This document shows, one piece after another, positions 1 to 7,115 of a DNA stretch of 10,875 bases. Both the position numbers and the translations under genes were made by a program. The notes beneath the pieces were generated by a model. It saw nothing but the letters and a program-made list of their open reading frames with translations, did not search any database and was not told where the DNA came from. Source of the stretch: CAZFIM01 sp964519615 (lineage in GTDB: Bacteria; Chloroflexota; Dehalococcoidia; GIF9; UBA5629); NCBI GenBank assembly GCA_964519615.1, contig CAZFIM010000075.1:1-10875 (forward strand). The letters are read 5' to 3'. Each line of letters starts with the position of its first letter. Within the stretch, counting starts at the first letter, position 1.

Positions 1-226
1 TCAGCATCTTCAGGGTTCCGCGCTCGTACATTATGTAGACCTGACCTCGATGGTCAAACGTATGGACTATAAAGAATACGGCGGGGCCTGTCTGCTCGGC
101 GTCAACGGGAATATCATTGTTGCTCACGGCCGCAGCCAGGCCAAAGCGGTAAAGAACGCTATTCATTTAGCTCACCGCGCTGCTGAAGCCAGGATAGTGG
201 ATGCTATCGCCGCCATGATAGGCTAA
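1..226 (+). CDS. plsX: Phosphate acyltransferase PlsX, C-terminal fragment
   Basis: This is the 3' end of a gene cut by the window edge; the reading frame runs in whole codons from base 2 to a TAA at 224-226. The roughly 74 visible residues include YGGACLLGVNG followed by VAHGRSQAKAVKNAI, which matches the conserved C-terminal region of PlsX, where the usual form is YGGAPLLGV-G-V-I-HG-S--AI-NAI. PlsX makes acyl-phosphate from acyl-ACP for the first step of phospholipid synthesis and acts as a peripheral membrane enzyme. The fragment ends with an alanine-rich helix, as is normal for the family. The next gene on the strand starts 53 nt later and could share its transcript. Identification rests on the motif alone because the N-terminal part is absent. 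Confidence 0.88.
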   Translation, partial: QHLQGSALVHYVDLTSMVKRMDYKEYGGACLLGVNGNIIVAHGRSQAKAVKNAIHLAHRAAEARIVDAIAAMIG

Positions 227-279
227 TGGTGTTCTCTACAGGCCAAACAAATTATAAGCATCTTTCCGGGAGGGACTGT

Positions 280-1005
280 ATGAAAAAAGCTATATTGACC
301 GTATTTTGTATGGTGCTCGCATCCGGGCTGCTTGCGCTCAGCGGATGCTCAGCAGCGGATACACCCGGCGATAATGACACCATCACCACTCGTGAGTTTG
401 CCTACAGCGAGTTTACCGACCTTGAGATAGATGCCGGTTTCAGCGTTGAGATCATTGAGGATGACACGTACAGTGTTCGTGTAACCGCCAGCGAGAGCCT
501 GTTCGATAATCTCAAAGTTCAGCATCATAACGATACCCTCATCCTGCACGTAAGCCCTCTCCACGCACAGGTGGGCAGCACAAGAGAAGTGGTCATAACC
601 ATGCCGGTCTTAAAGGGTTTAAAGTTGTCCACCGGCGCGATTTGCGTAATCAGAGGCTTCGATTCAGCCTATGACTTTCAGGCGGAGCTTTCGCTGGGTA
701 GCAAGCTTACAGGTGATATCAAGGCAGACGATACCTACCTGACCATGGCAACAGGCAGCAGCGCTGTCTTAGACGGTTCCTGCAATAAGCTGGTACTGGA
801 TGCATCCGGGGGAAGTTCAGCTAATCTCGATGATTTGAAAGCTAAGGATGCAACCGTTAAGCTCGGCTCTGGCAGCAACGCCACTGTGAGTGTAAGCGGT
901 ATCATGAATGTGGACCTCAGCCTCGGTTCCACGCTTTTCTACATCGGTTCGCCTACCGTAAACAGCATCTCAATAACAGGCGGCTCACGGATGAAACAAA
1001 AATAG
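280..1005 (+). CDS. Lipoprotein with GIN/DUF2807 (putative auto-transporter adhesin head) domain
   Basis: A 241-residue predicted lipoprotein. I place the start at 280 rather than the upstream ATG at 226 because GGGAGGG at 268-274 is a well-spaced ribosome site. This start also gives a clean signal peptide: MKK, a hydrophobic stretch at about residues 4-20, and the lipobox LSGC with the lipidated Cys at 23. After a short acidic linker, residues about 40-235 show the DUF2807 pattern: an opening F-DLEIDAGFSVEI strand, repeated short beta-strands, and Gly/Ser-rich turns such as LSLGSKLTGDI and LDASGGSSANL, typical of a right-handed beta-helix-like fold. The family is widespread in cell-envelope proteins, and its biochemical role is not well settled. 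There is no obvious catalytic motif. It is probably anchored on the outer face of the cytoplasmic membrane. The link to the upstream plsX is by position only. Confidence 0.85.
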   Translation: MKKAILTVFCMVLASGLLALSGCSAADTPGDNDTITTREFAYSEFTDLEIDAGFSVEIIEDDTYSVRVTASESLFDNLKVQHHNDTLILHVSPLHAQVGSTREVVITMPVLKGLKLSTGAICVIRGFDSAYDFQAELSLGSKLTGDIKADDTYLTMATGSSAVLDGSCNKLVLDASGGSSANLDDLKAKDATVKLGSGSNATVSVSGIMNVDLSLGSTLFYIGSPTVNSISITGGSRMKQK

Positions 1006-1062
1006 CCCCTCCAGTAGCTTGCGTCCGGGGTATTATCATCAAGCCGGGGCTGCGCGTTCACT

Positions 1063-1854
1063 TCAAGGCAGTCCTATTACAATGCCTATCGGACAGTGGT
1101 CCGAGCCGGGTACTTCCGGCATGATGAAACTTTCTTTCACATTATCCAGAATACTTTGAGACACAAAGAAATAGTCTATCCTCCAGCCCACGTTCCTCTC
1201 CCGGGCGCCGGTCTTGTAGTCCCACCAGGTATAGCGGTCAGGCTCGCTGTGCATATGCCTGAATACATCGATGTATCCGTGCTCCAGCAGCTTATCTAGC
1301 CATGCGCGCTCCTGAGGCAGAAAACCTGAATTCTTCTCGTTCTCTTTAGGCCGGGCAAGGTCTATCTCTTTATGAGCGGTATTGAAATCACCGCAGATAA
1401 TGAGCTTCTCTCCTTTTTCCCGTAACGCATCGATATGCTCTAAAAACGCATCGTAAAACTGAAGCTTGTAATCAAGCCGGAAGCTGCGCGCAGGCGCCGT
1501 ATCCCCTTTGGGGAAATAGACGTTGAAAAGCCTGAATTCCGGGTAACGGGTGATAACAAAACGGCCTTCCGCATCGAACTCCTCGATGCCGATGCCGTAT
1601 TGTACATCCAGCGGTTCGCGGCGTGAGAAAGTGGCTACACCGCTGTAGCCTTTCTTTTCCGCCGGATAGGTCCAGTAGGAGAAATATCCCTCGGGCTTCT
1701 GCAGCGCATCGGCAAGCTGCTCAGGTCTTGCTTTCGTCTCCTGCAGACAGAGAATATCGGGAGACTGGCGGGCCAGCCAGGCAAGCAAACCTACTTTTTT
1801 TTCCACGGCACGTATGCCGTTTACGTTCCACGAAAGCAATTTAAGCGTATTCAT
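1063..1854 (-). CDS. xth: Exodeoxyribonuclease III / AP endonuclease (XthA/ExoA family)
   Basis: A full-length 263-residue member of the exonuclease III family (EEP fold), a DNA base-excision-repair enzyme that cleaves at abasic sites and degrades 3' ends of duplex DNA with Mg2+. All active-site blocks are present: SWNVNGIRA near residues 8-16 (Asn10, Asn12), LQETKA with metal-binding Glu39, NVYFPKG with Tyr113, ICGDFNTAH with Asp156 and Asn158, WRIDYFF with Asp227, and GSDHCPI with Asp252 and His253. Length is normal for the family, and I see no missing catalytic residue. The product is cytoplasmic. The gene runs convergent to the DUF2807 lipoprotein gene, with 57 nt between stop codons, and its promoter should lie in the 1855-2080 gap. 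A GGAAAAAGG stretch just upstream of the ATG is a modest ribosome site. Confidence 0.95.
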   Translation of the reverse strand: MNTLKLLSWNVNGIRAVEKKVGLLAWLARQSPDILCLQETKARPEQLADALQKPEGYFSYWTYPAEKKGYSGVATFSRREPLDVQYGIGIEEFDAEGRFVITRYPEFRLFNVYFPKGDTAPARSFRLDYKLQFYDAFLEHIDALREKGEKLIICGDFNTAHKEIDLARPKENEKNSGFLPQERAWLDKLLEHGYIDVFRHMHSEPDRYTWWDYKTGARERNVGWRIDYFFVSQSILDNVKESFIMPEVPGSDHCPIGIVIGLP

Positions 1855-1912
1855 GCCCTTTTTCCTGCCTTTCCCTGCTATTAGTATCGAGCACGCCGGA
1901 TGATACTACATT

Positions 1913-2062
1913 CTACTTGTCTTTCTCACAGTGCTCAATAGCTGAATTTGTAAAACCATGCTTACACATATTACAATGAGTTTCAGACAGCACTTGTTTT
2001 GACGCGATCGGCAATTTTAGAGCAACCGCCCGCCCCTCACGTCCACATTTGAGAGAAATCGT
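1913..2062 (-). pseudogene. Possible remnant of a small cysteine-rich (zinc-finger-like) protein
   Basis: A minus-strand open frame ends with a TAG at 1913-1915. Its last 50 or so residues look protein-like: LKCGREGRAVALKLPIASK, then a CNMCKHGF knuckle and a final EHCEKDK. The Cys pattern (one Cys, then CxxC, then one Cys) resembles a small zinc-binding fold. There is no ATG, GTG or TTG in frame near a ribosome site. Further upstream the frame runs antisense into the DUF1847 gene, so an intact gene cannot be built. It could be the 3' end of a truncated gene, or chance. Low confidence. Confidence 0.25.
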
Positions 2063-2080
2063 TTTAGCCCGGAGGTATAA

Positions 2081-2776
2081 ATGAGCAAACCGCAAAAACC
2101 TGTCTGCGCAAAATGCGTAACCAAAATTTGTCAAGCAAGAGACGGCGCGCTGACAAGACCGGATGTAGAAAAGGCGCCGGATTTCTGCCCCATGAAATTG
2201 AATGAGGAAGCATTCCAAAAGGCAGCTGGGGAATATTTAAAGGAGGATGTACGCCATTTTGCCCAGCAGGCATCCATCCAGGAGTTTCAGTGCTATGAGC
2301 ACGTTCAGGGCGGTTTAAGGACAAAGTTTCCCAGAATCGAAGAGACCATCCAGTTTGCAAAAAAGATGGGCTATAAAAAGCTGGGGATTGTATTCTGCGC
2401 AGGGCTGCATGATGAAGCACTGGCGCTGACAAAGCTCTTCGAGAAAAAAGGCTTTGAAGTTATCTCAGCATGCTGCAAGACCGGCATGGTTGCCAAGGAG
2501 GACCTGGGACTTAAACCCCAGTACAAGATAAGCGGGGCGGAGCACTTCGAGGCTATGTGCAACCCCATCGCTCAGGCAGAGATCATGAACATGGAAAAGC
2601 CGGACTGGGTAATAATGGTGGGGCTTTGTGTGGGGCATGATACCATGTTCATCAAATACTGCAAGCAGCCCGTCACCTGCCTTGCCGCAAAAGACAGAGT
2701 TACAGGCCACAATCCGCTGGCAGCGCTCTATCTTTCCAATTCCTATTACAGACGCCTGCAGGCAGAGGATAAATAG
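2081..2776 (+). CDS. DUF1847 cysteine-rich, putative metal-binding protein
   Basis: A 231-residue protein with an excellent ribosome site (GGAGG at 2071-2075) before the ATG. It begins with a cysteine cluster: C9, C12 and C17 in VCAKCVTKIC, then C36 in DFCPMK. This is the expected signature of DUF1847, a family of uncharacterised, probably metal-binding proteins found mostly in anaerobes. Further Cys residues lie at 71, 106, 131-132, 160, 183 (GLCVGHD), 194 and 200, twelve in all, and the C-terminus carries KDRVTGHNPLAALY. The alternation of beta-strands and helices (LGIVFCAGLHDEA, WVIMVGLCVGHD) suggests an alpha/beta core. No signal peptide is visible, so it is probably cytoplasmic. The cysteine richness fits a metal or iron-sulphur centre, but no reaction is known. 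It stands alone, convergent with the following lipoprotein gene (42 nt between stops). Confidence 0.88.
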   Translation: MSKPQKPVCAKCVTKICQARDGALTRPDVEKAPDFCPMKLNEEAFQKAAGEYLKEDVRHFAQQASIQEFQCYEHVQGGLRTKFPRIEETIQFAKKMGYKKLGIVFCAGLHDEALALTKLFEKKGFEVISACCKTGMVAKEDLGLKPQYKISGAEHFEAMCNPIAQAEIMNMEKPDWVIMVGLCVGHDTMFIKYCKQPVTCLAAKDRVTGHNPLAALYLSNSYYRRLQAEDK

Positions 2777-2818
2777 TAGAACGCACTATTTCTGCAGCGG
2801 CGGGGCGGGTACGTAAGC

Positions 2819-3859
2819 TTAATGCCCCAATGCCGCCGAGAGGTCTTGATAGCTTTTGAACGAGGAAGCCTCTTCCAGAAAAGCCTTAATGGAACCGCTT
2901 TGCGCTCTCAACTGCGCAAGGTCCTGTTGGGCGGGGCTGACCGAGGCGGGGTCCTGACCGTAGATGCCGTGAAAGGCAAAATAGGCCTGGTTGATCTTGC
3001 GGATGCGGTAGCCTTGCTGCGCAAATACCAGCCTGCGCTCTTCCATATAGCGTTCCGCTTCATCTATTTTACCCTGCGCGAGGTACAGGTCTGCGGTACG
3101 GCGCGTGATGCTCATCTCCGCATCAAAATCGAATCCCCCTTCTTCCGGTTTGGGCGCGGCAAGCGTCTCAGGATAGTGGCGCGAACGTACGATTAAACCT
3201 ATCTCCTCGCTCACCATTCCCGCCAGCGTTTCATTCATTTCAATTATCTCCGCTGCCTGCCTGATGCCGATAGAATCGAGCAGGTACCTGAAACCCAGCG
3301 GCATGAAGGCCAGATACTGGTGCAGCCATTCCTCCACGATAGCATTGATAGTGAAGGTGATACCGGCATCATCGGCCACAATCGGAGGATAGGTGGCGCC
3401 GAATCCGCCGAGTTTAACCACCAGGGCAGACATACCCAGAGACTCGATGCGTTTCTCCATACGCTCCATATCATCTACAGCAATTTCCTGCATCAGAAGG
3501 TAGCGGTCGGCATACGCTATCCTGTCCCGCGGGGAGATTACCAGCAGATGGGGCGGCTGCTCCAATGCAACCGCAAAAGGGGGAAAGAGCGCAATCCCTT
3601 CTTCCTTAATAACCGGCCTGATCTGCCCACACAGTATGTCTCTCCGTTCTCTCTCTGCGTCCGTTAAGGGAGAAAAAAGCCGCTCTATCTCCCATCCGGC
3701 GATGCTGAAGGTGTACGGCTCGGCAATCTCTCTTATCTGTGCGGAAATATCCCTGCTTTGCTCTTCCACCGCAGCCGAACATGCCGGCAGTACACAGAAA
3801 GAAAATGCAAGCAGGGATGAGGCAAGCGTTAACACTGCCCGGCTTTTTATTCTTCTCAT
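2819..3859 (-). CDS. Predicted lipoprotein with degenerate gluzincin-like motif (EExxH...NE)
   Basis: A 346-residue protein with a lipoprotein-type signal: MRRIKSR, a hydrophobic segment at about residues 8-24, and LPAC with Cys27. The middle contains INAIVEEWLHQYLAFMPLG at about 172-189 and MNETLAGMVSEEIG at 208-221. The arrangement resembles a gluzincin metallopeptidase, where HEWxH is followed about 30 residues later by NE. Here the first histidine of the HExxH is glutamate (E176-E177-W-L-H180), with N209/E210 and E218/E219 as possible third-ligand acids. The C-terminal half holds a TPR-like helical pair (about 253-284) and NQAYFAFHGIYGQDP (290-304), again reminiscent of membrane-associated aminopeptidase-like proteins. 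Whether it is an active enzyme with a variant metal site or a dead relative is open. It is the last gene of the minus-strand run, 51 nt after the 105-aa gene. AAGGAG lies rather far upstream of the ATG. Confidence 0.75.
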   Translation of the reverse strand: MRRIKSRAVLTLASSLLAFSFCVLPACSAAVEEQSRDISAQIREIAEPYTFSIAGWEIERLFSPLTDAERERRDILCGQIRPVIKEEGIALFPPFAVALEQPPHLLVISPRDRIAYADRYLLMQEIAVDDMERMEKRIESLGMSALVVKLGGFGATYPPIVADDAGITFTINAIVEEWLHQYLAFMPLGFRYLLDSIGIRQAAEIIEMNETLAGMVSEEIGLIVRSRHYPETLAAPKPEEGGFDFDAEMSITRRTADLYLAQGKIDEAERYMEERRLVFAQQGYRIRKINQAYFAFHGIYGQDPASVSPAQQDLAQLRAQSGSIKAFLEEASSFKSYQDLSAALGH

Positions 3860-3910
3860 AGGCCCGGTCCGTATCTCCTTGCACTTGCTTTTCGCACAGC
3901 AGCGTAAAAG

Positions 3911-4228
3911 CTAGCGGGCAGATGACGTAATGGTAACAAGGAGGCGCTCAATGCCGCTCCCGCCTTTCAGTGCCGATACCATGCCGGTGAGGGTTGCGGC
4001 GATCATGTCTTTGGCATAAGAGTCAGTAGGTACGTCCGCTCCGTTGACTTTTACTTTTACTCCACCGCCGCAAAGCTCGATCTCAGCGCTTTGTATATCC
4101 TTAACCCCTTTTAAGGAAAGCAGCATTCCGGCGCTCACCCGTTCGATGAAGTCAGCAATAAAGCGGTTGAGCTCAAGTGCAGCCCCGTTTACGGCAAGTG
4201 TGACCGCGTAACTCTCTTTTTCTTTCAT
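3911..4228 (-). CDS. Hypothetical small protein, 105 aa
   Basis: I do not recognise this family. The 105-residue product has no signal peptide or membrane segment. The N-terminal half (YAVTLAVNGAALELNRFIADFIERVSAGMLLSL) reads as a strand followed by an amphipathic helix. The centre (IQSAEIELCGGGVKVKVNG) reads as a beta-hairpin, and the rest as a helix (DMIAATLTGMVSALKGG) and a final strand (IERLLVTIT). This beta-alpha-beta-beta-alpha-beta order suggests a small globular domain. The codon pattern and its place between two same-strand genes support a real gene. An AAGG 8 nt before the ATG is a weak ribosome site. It lies 51 nt upstream of the lipoprotein gene and 134 nt downstream of the glutaredoxin-PDZ gene. 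Confidence 0.7.
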   Translation of the reverse strand: MKEKESYAVTLAVNGAALELNRFIADFIERVSAGMLLSLKGVKDIQSAEIELCGGGVKVKVNGADVPTDSYAKDMIAATLTGMVSALKGGSGIERLLVTITSSAR

Positions 4229-4265
4229 ACAGCTACCTTCCCCGGCTAAGGACAGCTTTCTTTAT

Positions 4266-4317
4266 CCGGCGAAAACCGCCGTTCTGCCCTCCCATTGCCG
4301 CACCGCTTAAGCGGCAA
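4266..4317. repeat. Two short inverted repeats in the gap after the glutaredoxin-PDZ gene
   Basis: TTGCCGC at 4295-4301 pairs with GCGGCAA at 4311-4317, and the palindrome CCGCTTAAGCGG sits at 4303-4314, so two alternative hairpins overlap. A second small hairpin (CGGCG-GTTTT-CGCCG on the minus strand) lies at about 4267-4281. Neither is followed by a T-run, so they are not clear intrinsic terminators. They may slow or process the minus-strand transcript. Confidence 0.35.
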
Positions 4318-4362
4318 ATCCAATTGTATATTTCCCGGTGGACAAACTCAAACCGATGCCGG

Positions 4363-4887
4363 CTACAGAGCTACTTCCGCCTGCCGCCTCTCCTGCCCGC
4401 GAACATAGCCGATGGTCACCCTTTTGCCCGCGGTTATAGACCCCATCGAATGCTCCAGGTCAGCGGCGTTGCGGATAGTGTGCATATTTATTTCGGTTAT
4501 GATATCGCCGGGCCTCAACCCCGCCCTGTCACCGGGGTACATGGGTTTTACCCTGCCCACCAGCGCCCCGGCCACCGCCGCCGCGCCGCAGCACTGCGCT
4601 GCCCTGGCGGCATCGGCCACGCTGATGCCCAACGATATGCGTCTGCCGCTGCCGGCTCCGCGGGCTAAAAGCTGCTCAAGCCGCGGGCGGTCGAAGCCCA
4701 CTATCATTTCACCGTCAACCTCGATAACCGGCACGCCCATCTGGCCGGTCTTGTTCACCATTTCCTGTGCCGCCTGTCGGTCGCGGGAGACATCGTATTC
4801 ACTGAAGCGCACTCCGCGCTCCTGCAAAAAACGTTTAGCCTGATGGCAGTATCCGCATGTCGGCGTTGTATATATTTTTATGTCCAT
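4363..4887 (-). CDS. Glutaredoxin-PDZ domain fusion protein
   Basis: A 174-residue protein with two domains. I choose the ATG at 4885-4887 because GGAGG lies 9 nt upstream and the product then begins exactly at the first thioredoxin-fold strand (MDIKIYTTPTCGYC); a longer frame from 4917 is less likely. Residues 1-77 are a glutaredoxin/NrdH-like domain with the redox pair C11-x-x-C14, the cis-proline segment GVPV (Pro53) and GFDRPRLEQLL. After a linker with a Cys-Cys pair (99-100), residues about 105-173 form a PDZ domain: VGRVKPMYPGDRAGLRPGDIITEINMHTIRNAADLE. PDZ domains usually bind C-terminal tails or hydrophobic peptides, so the fusion could direct a thiol-disulphide exchange activity to particular protein clients. 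No signal peptide is visible, so it should act in the cytoplasm. Its position after dnaK agrees with a protein-quality role, which is inference. Confidence 0.9.
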   Translation of the reverse strand: MDIKIYTTPTCGYCHQAKRFLQERGVRFSEYDVSRDRQAAQEMVNKTGQMGVPVIEVDGEMIVGFDRPRLEQLLARGAGSGRRISLGISVADAARAAQCCGAAAVAGALVGRVKPMYPGDRAGLRPGDIITEINMHTIRNAADLEHSMGSITAGKRVTIGYVRGQERRQAEVAL

Positions 4888-4944
4888 CTTCACTTTCCTC
4901 CGGTCACTGAAAAACACTTCTGCTGTTTAAAACTCAACCTTTTT

Positions 4945-5010
4945 CTCAGTCTCAATCTCAACCTCAGTCTCAATCTTAACCTCAGTCTTAATCTTAACCT
5001 CAGTCTTAAC
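4945..5010. repeat. Nested tandem repeat, 18-bp unit built from 6-bp units
   Basis: Three full copies and one partial copy of CTCAGTCTYAATCTYAAC occur back to back, at 4945-4962, 4963-4980, 4981-4998 and 4999-5010. Each copy is itself three related hexamers (CTCAGT, CTYAAT, CTYAAC). The copies drift progressively from C to T at the third position of the hexamers. It lies between dnaK and the glutaredoxin-PDZ gene, in the untranslated part of their possible shared transcript, where it would be purine-rich RNA on the minus strand. Confidence 0.9.
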
Positions 5011-5065
5011 TATATTCCTTTTCCTCTCTCAGCAAAGCGCTCCTGCAAATCGTCTTTTTCTAACA

Positions 5066-5091
5066 GAGGGAGGCACCTGCGTACCTCCCTC
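5066..5091 (-). terminator. Strong hairpin downstream of dnaK, possible terminator or processing site
   Basis: GAGGGAGG (5066-5073) and CCTCCCTC (5084-5091) form a perfect 8-bp GC-rich stem. An inner AC/GT pairing continues past one mismatch and leaves a CTGC loop. It begins 34 nt after the dnaK stop in the direction of dnaK transcription. The minus strand shows no U-tract after the stem (TGTTAGAAAAAG), so it does not match the classical intrinsic terminator. It could be a weak terminator or an mRNA-stabilising 3' hairpin. Confidence 0.45.
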
Positions 5092-5124
5092 GCATTACTT
5101 CCGCCCCTCCCCTATCTTACCGCT

Positions 5125-7062
5125 TTACACCTCCCGGAACTCCCCCTCCACCGTATCATCTTCACCGTCATCGGCAGCGCCCGGGCCGTGCTGATACTCT
5201 TCACCCGGCTGATAGGCTCCGCCTGCCTGATAACCTCCCGTCCGGGCGCCTGCGCCCGCCTGGCTGTAGACCGCCTGCCCGATCTTCTGCAGCACCGCCT
5301 CCAGCTCAGCTGCGGCGGAATTTATGCCGCCGGAGCTGCCGCTTTGCAGCGCAGAGCGCAGAGCGGCAATCTTGCCCTCTGCCTCAGCTCTCATATCCGC
5401 AGGGACCTTATCGCCCGCATCGCGCAGCGTCTTCTCTGCGGTATAGGCCAGAGAATCCGCTCGGTTTTTGATATCTATCTCTTCCCGTTTGCGGCGGTCG
5501 TCCTCGGCATGAAGCTCCGATTCTTTGACCATCCGGTCTATCTCATCCTTGCTCAGGCCGGAGCTGGCAGTTATGGTTATCTTCTGCTGCTTGCCCGTCG
5601 CCTTATCCAGCGCCGCCACATTGAGTATGCCGTTGGCGTCTATATCGAAGGATACCTCGATCTGCGGCACGCCTCTGGGTGCCGGCATAATGCCGTCCAG
5701 CTTGAAACGTCCTATGGTCTTATTCTCGCCGGCCATGGGCCGCTCTCCCTGCAGCACATGTATTTCCACGCTCTCCTGATTATCCGCAGCCGTACTGAAA
5801 AGCTCCGATTTGCGGGTGGGGATAGTAGTATTTCTGGAGATAAGCGGCGTCATCACTCCGCCGAGGGTCTCAAGGCCCAATGTCAGCGGGGTCACGTCCA
5901 GAAGCAGCACATCCTTGACCTCGCCTTTCAATACGCCCCCCTGTATGGCAGCTCCCAGTGCAACCACCTCATCCGGATTTACTCCCTTATGCGGCTCCCT
6001 GCCGAATAGCTGCCTGACCTTCTCCACAACAGCCGGCATTCTGGTCTGGCCGCCCACGAGTATTACCTCATTCACCTTTTCCTTGCCGATGCCTGCGTCT
6101 CGCAGCGCCTGCTCCACCGGCGGCACCGTTTTGGCGATAAGGTCGGCCGTCAGCTCTTCCAGCTTTGCCCGTGAGAGAGACATGGCCAGATGCCGCGGGC
6201 CGCTGGAATCGGCGGTGATAAAGGGCAAATTTATCTCCGTTTCCGTAACAGTGGAGAGCTCGCACTTGGCCTTCTCCGCCGCCTCCTTGAGACGCTGCAG
6301 CGCCATACGGTCCTGCCTGAGGTCTATGCCCTGCTGGCGCTTGAACTCATCTATTATCCAGTCAAGTATTTTCTGATCGAAATCGTCACCGCCCAGATGC
6401 GTATCGCCGCTGGTCGCTTTCACCTCAAAAGTGCCTTCACCCAGATCGAGTATAGAGACATCGAAGGTGCCGCCTCCAAGGTCGAACACCACGATAGTTT
6501 TCTCCCCCTCTTTATCCAGGCCGTATGCCAGCGCCGCCGCAGTGGGCTCATTGATAATGCGCAGCACTTCCAGCCCGGCGATGCGCCCGGCGTCCTTTGT
6601 TGCCTGCCGCTGGCTGTCATTGAAATAGGCCGGCACCGTGATGACCGCCTGCGTCACCGGTTCGCCCAGTTTGGCCTCCGCATCCTGCTTGAGCTTCTGC
6701 AGTATCATGGCCGATATTTCAGGCGGGGTATAGGTGCGCCCTCCCATGATCACATTGGCATCGCCGTTCTTGCCTTCCTTTATCCGGTAAGGCATGACCT
6801 TCTGGTCGCGCTGTACCTCCGCATCGGCAAATTTGCGCCCGATGAGCCTCTTTATGGAAAACACGGTGTTCTCCGGATTGGTCACAGCCTGCCGTTTGGC
6901 AGCCTGCCCCACATACCGTTCACCGGTTTTATTATTAACAGCAACGATAGAAGGAGTGATCCTCCCCCCCTCGCTATTCTCAACCACTACCGGCTCACCC
7001 GCCTCCATAACCGACATACATGAATTTGTCGTTCCCAGGTCTATTCCCCGAACTTTAGCCAT
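5125..7062 (-). CDS. dnaK: Molecular chaperone DnaK (Hsp70)
   Basis: A complete 645-residue DnaK. The ATPase domain shows phosphate-1 GIDLGTTNSC (6-15), phosphate-2 VFDLGGGTFDVS (192-203) and the adenosine motif VILVGGQTRMP (333-343). The interdomain linker VLLLDVTPL is at 385-393, followed by the substrate-binding beta-sandwich (about 394-505) and a helical lid. The tail is Gly/Tyr/Gln-rich (601-630, with GGYQAGGAYQPGEEYQ) and ends EGEFREV, comparable to the EEV-type ends of bacterial DnaK. It binds exposed hydrophobic segments of unfolded proteins and releases them through ATP cycles with DnaJ and GrpE. A clear GGAGG lies 10 nt before the ATG. The upstream neighbour is the CxHH...CxxC protein (53-nt gap); the downstream one is the glutaredoxin-PDZ fusion (237-nt gap). 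Neither grpE nor dnaJ is in the window, so they must be encoded elsewhere. Confidence 0.98.
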   Translation of the reverse strand: MAKVRGIDLGTTNSCMSVMEAGEPVVVENSEGGRITPSIVAVNNKTGERYVGQAAKRQAVTNPENTVFSIKRLIGRKFADAEVQRDQKVMPYRIKEGKNGDANVIMGGRTYTPPEISAMILQKLKQDAEAKLGEPVTQAVITVPAYFNDSQRQATKDAGRIAGLEVLRIINEPTAAALAYGLDKEGEKTIVVFDLGGGTFDVSILDLGEGTFEVKATSGDTHLGGDDFDQKILDWIIDEFKRQQGIDLRQDRMALQRLKEAAEKAKCELSTVTETEINLPFITADSSGPRHLAMSLSRAKLEELTADLIAKTVPPVEQALRDAGIGKEKVNEVILVGGQTRMPAVVEKVRQLFGREPHKGVNPDEVVALGAAIQGGVLKGEVKDVLLLDVTPLTLGLETLGGVMTPLISRNTTIPTRKSELFSTAADNQESVEIHVLQGERPMAGENKTIGRFKLDGIMPAPRGVPQIEVSFDIDANGILNVAALDKATGKQQKITITASSGLSKDEIDRMVKESELHAEDDRRKREEIDIKNRADSLAYTAEKTLRDAGDKVPADMRAEAEGKIAALRSALQSGSSGGINSAAAELEAVLQKIGQAVYSQAGAGARTGGYQAGGAYQPGEEYQHGPGAADDGEDDTVEGEFREV

Positions 7063-7115
7063 ACTTATTTCCTCCTTTTACCTTCCTTACTCTATCAAAA
7101 CAACTTGATTTGCGA

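Noticed and set aside
1006..1062. CCCC...GGGG and AGCCCC...GGGGCT pairings between the lipoprotein and exonuclease III stops, as a bidirectional terminator
   Set aside because: The stems are only 4-6 bp with long loops and no T-run follows in either direction.
2064..2432. A minus-strand open frame of 122 codons inside the DUF1847 gene
   Set aside because: It is antisense to a well-supported gene, and the translation has low-complexity, Pro/Ser/Leu-rich character typical of shadow frames.
4945..5010. CRISPR array
   Set aside because: The units are contiguous without spacers and only 18 bp long, and no cas genes are present.
4925..5030. Minus-strand frame through the tandem repeat reading as VKTEVKIKTEVKIETE-like charged repeats
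   Set aside because: It is bounded by stops at about 33 codons and has no ATG, GTG or TTG in frame; hexamer repeats without stop codons stay open by chance.
4843..6009. A long + strand open frame with repeated Leu-Asn-Leu-Ser segments, opposite dnaK
   Set aside because: It is antisense to most of the dnaK C-terminal half, and its repeats come from translating the tandem repeat at 4945-5010. The opposite strand has a certain gene.
6190..7023. A 277-codon + strand open frame opposite dnaK
   Set aside because: It is a shadow of the dnaK coding sequence and has no plausible ribosome site or recognisable protein features.
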